NCBI GenBank assembly: GCA_018400215.1
Contig: JAGYNF010000081.1
Span: 1 to 7,327, forward strand
Source of the DNA: Cyanobium sp. M55B138
Lineage (GTDB): Bacteria; Cyanobacteriota; Cyanobacteriia; PCC-6307; Cyanobiaceae
Reading direction: 5' to 3'
Length of the DNA: 7,327 nt
This document shows positions 5,959 to 7,327 of the stretch, in pieces. The notes beneath the pieces were generated by a model. It saw only the letters and a program-made list of their open reading frames with translations, was not told where the DNA came from and did no database searches. The translations under genes were made by a program, and so were the position numbers. How positions within the stretch are numbered: the stretch's first letter is position 1; every line of letters starts with the position of its first letter.

Positions 5959-7145
5959 GGGCGGCAGGGGCCCAGGGTCATCGCCCCGAGGCTGAGGCGA
6001 CGCAGGGGAGCCGAGCGGCTGAGCAGCCCCAGGGCCAGGCGCCGCAGGGGAAGCAGCAGGCGATGGCGGTTGGAGAACAGTCGCACCAGCAGGTCGGTGG
6101 CCAGCAGGGTGAGCAGCAGGTCGGGCCAGCGCTGGCGGGCGTAGCGCGCCGGCAACTGCTGGGGCTGGAGCCGGCCGGCGGCCACCCGCTGGGCCAGGCG
6201 GTGCAGCGCCGCCACATCCCGCCAGCAGAGGTTGAGGCCCTGGCCCCCCACCGGATGGCAGCGGTGGCCGCTCTCCCCCAGCAACACCGTGCGCCCCTGG
6301 GCCAGGCGGCGCGCCAGCAGCAGGGCCACGGGAAAGGCCCGGGGTTGGTCGAGCAGGGCATCGGGCTGGAGCGCCTCGGGCAAGGCCCCGGCCAAGCGGT
6401 CCAGAAAGGCCACCGGCGCCAAGCTCTCCAGCTGCCGGCAGCGGCTGGCCGGACCACTCCACACCAGCTGGAACTGCTGCCCCCCCAGGGGCAACACGGC
6501 AAAGGGGCCCTCGGGGCGGAACAGCTCCCAGGCCTGGTCGGGGGGCGAGCCGCGCAGTTCCACCTGGGCGGTGAGGCAGCTCTGACGATAGGTGAAGTGC
6601 CAGAGGCCGATGCCCAGGGCCTGGCGCTGGGGGGAGGCGGGGCCGTCGGCGGCCACCACCAGATCGGGCTCCCGCTCGGGGGGCGTGCCAGGGGGGAGGG
6701 AGGCCGGGGGGCCAGCTGCGGCCCCGAGGCGCGTGGCAATGGCGGGATGGGCGTCCAGGCGCCCGAGCAGCACGGCCATCAGCGGGGCATGCAGGCCGAT
6801 CCAGCCCACGGCCTGGCCGGCGGTCCGGCGGCAGCGGGGTGGCAGATCGGCCACCCCGAAGGGCACCTCCCCATCCAAGGCCTGGTCGCGCAGCTGGAGC
6901 TGGCGAAAGGGCACCATCAGCGACTCCAGCTCGCCCCAGAGGCCGAGCTGGTCGAGCAGTCGCTGGCTGGAGTGGTTGAAGGCATAGGCCCGGCTGCGGT
7001 TGCCCAGCTGGGCGGCGCTGAGCGGGTCGGCGATGGTCACGGTCCAGCCGGCATCGGCCAGGGCCAGGGCCGCCAGGCAACCGGTGGGCCCGGCCCCATG
7101 CACCTGGGCGTGGAGCGGGTGAGCCGATGCAGGGGGGGCAGCCAT
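5952..7145 (-). CDS. UbiH/Coq6-family FAD-dependent monooxygenase
   Basis: 397 residues from ATG 7143-7145, the normal size for the family. Domains in order: Rossmann FAD motif GAGPTG (17-22) with an acidic strand end IAD (38-40); the ribose-contacting region with RSRAYAFNHSSQRLLDQLGLW (50-70); the DG motif DLVVAADG (161-168); and the second FAD motif followed by HPVGGQGLN (297-305) and the RDV helix. Family members hydroxylate aromatic rings of quinone precursors using FAD, NAD(P)H and O2; a role in plastoquinone or a related quinone pathway is inference. The usual GD[A/S]AH or cyanobacterial GNAAH is GESGH here (290-294). The C-terminus is Leu/Arg-rich and could associate with membranes. 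No Shine-Dalgarno is visible. A TTG at 7178 is rejected as a start because it lies in the terminator hairpin. Confidence 0.9.
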   Translation of the reverse strand: MAAPPASAHPLHAQVHGAGPTGCLAALALADAGWTVTIADPLSAAQLGNRSRAYAFNHSSQRLLDQLGLWGELESLMVPFRQLQLRDQALDGEVPFGVADLPPRCRRTAGQAVGWIGLHAPLMAVLLGRLDAHPAIATRLGAAAGPPASLPPGTPPEREPDLVVAADGPASPQRQALGIGLWHFTYRQSCLTAQVELRGSPPDQAWELFRPEGPFAVLPLGGQQFQLVWSGPASRCRQLESLAPVAFLDRLAGALPEALQPDALLDQPRAFPVALLLARRLAQGRTVLLGESGHRCHPVGGQGLNLCWRDVAALHRLAQRVAAGRLQPQQLPARYARQRWPDLLLTLLATDLLVRLFSNRHRLLLPLRRLALGLLSRSAPLRRLSLGAMTLGPCRPW

Positions 7146-7162
7146 GGCGGGGGGCGGGGCAC

Positions 7163-7190
7163 AAAAAAGCCGCAGCAATCCTGCTGCGGC
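7163..7190 (-). terminator. Rho-independent terminator of the Hlip gene
   Basis: On the minus strand, a perfect 9-bp stem (GCCGCAGCA pairing with TGCTGCGGC) with a 4-base GGAT loop is followed directly by six Ts. It lies about 45 bases after the Hlip stop codon and points the same way as that gene. It is the clearest intrinsic terminator in the window. Confidence 0.92.
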
Positions 7191-7235
7191 CGAGTTGGGG
7201 GGGCTAAAGATCGGACTGTGGTCGGCCCGGAGAAT

Positions 7236-7327
7236 TCAGCCGAGGCCGAGCAGGCCGCTGGTGAAGGCCTGACCGCCGAGGGCCGCTTCGGTGACCAGCA
7301 GGGCGATGAAACCAAGCATGGCCATGC
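7236..7327 (-). CDS. High-light-inducible (Hlip) protein, C-terminal end (runs off the right edge)
   Basis: The last 29 residues plus two bases of the preceding codon are visible: MAMLGFIALLVTEAALGGQA, then FTSGLLGLG and a TGA at 7236-7238. This matches the end of the single chlorophyll-binding helix of Hlip/SCP proteins. The partial codon (-GC) fits the Arg of the conserved NGR preceding MAMLGF. Hlips are small thylakoid proteins that bind chlorophyll and carotenoid and protect photosystem assembly under excess light. The start, and the conserved Glu that pairs with the Arg, lie outside the window. It ends in its own terminator, so the gene is probably expressed separately from the monooxygenase below it. 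Confidence 0.82.
   Translation of the reverse strand, partial: MAMLGFIALLVTEAALGGQAFTSGLLGLG

Noticed and set aside
6592..6987. Long plus-strand frames opposite the monooxygenase gene
   Set aside because: They are antisense shadows in GC-rich DNA: Arg/Ser/Pro/Trp-rich, with no family resemblance, while the opposite strand encodes a complete recognisable enzyme.

Overview
The window looks like a chromosomal piece of a high-GC picocyanobacterium of the Cyanobium/Synechococcus type. The evidence is the end of a high-light-inducible (Hlip) protein gene at the right edge, three families I know only from cyanobacteria (DUF3038, DUF4335, DUF2949), a UbiH-type quinone-biosynthesis monooxygenase, and compact GC-rich genes with weak Shine-Dalgarno sequences. 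The genus-level placement is inference.

Left part (1-1915): the 5' part of a Kir-type inward-rectifier potassium channel on the minus strand runs off the left edge. It is followed by about 280 bases in which one plus-strand frame looks coding, then by an unrecognised minus-strand membrane protein with an N-terminal transmembrane hairpin.

Middle (1916-3250): this is an accessory-looking patch. It holds a conspicuously AT-richer minus-strand gene for a lipoprotein with an allene-oxide-cyclase-like barrel, a gene-poor stretch, a small minus-strand DUF723-like zinc-ribbon protein, and a possible 38-residue plus-strand membrane peptide.

Right-centre (3258-5132): four minus-strand genes lie in two tightly coupled pairs. 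DUF3038 is followed by DUF4335 with a GTGA stop/start overlap. After a 59-base gap holding a hairpin come an 82-residue hypothetical and an Arg-rich small membrane protein with an ATGA overlap. apt (adenine phosphoribosyltransferase, purine salvage) diverges from the DUF3038 gene on the plus strand.

Right (5746-7327): minus strand, in transcription order, are the C-terminus of an Hlip gene, a clear intrinsic terminator, a UbiH/Coq6-family FAD monooxygenase starting only 17 bases past the terminator's U-tract, and a DUF2949 gene overlapping its end by 7 bases. apt and DUF2949 converge with 9 bases between their stop codons.

Most of the window is ordinary cyanobacterial housekeeping and conserved-hypothetical content. 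I do not see a convincing new multi-gene system. The parts most worth a second look are the AT-rich lipoprotein, the zinc-ribbon/Cys-rich patch beside it, the Kir channel's unusual sequence after TM2, and the variant FAD motif of the UbiH-like protein.
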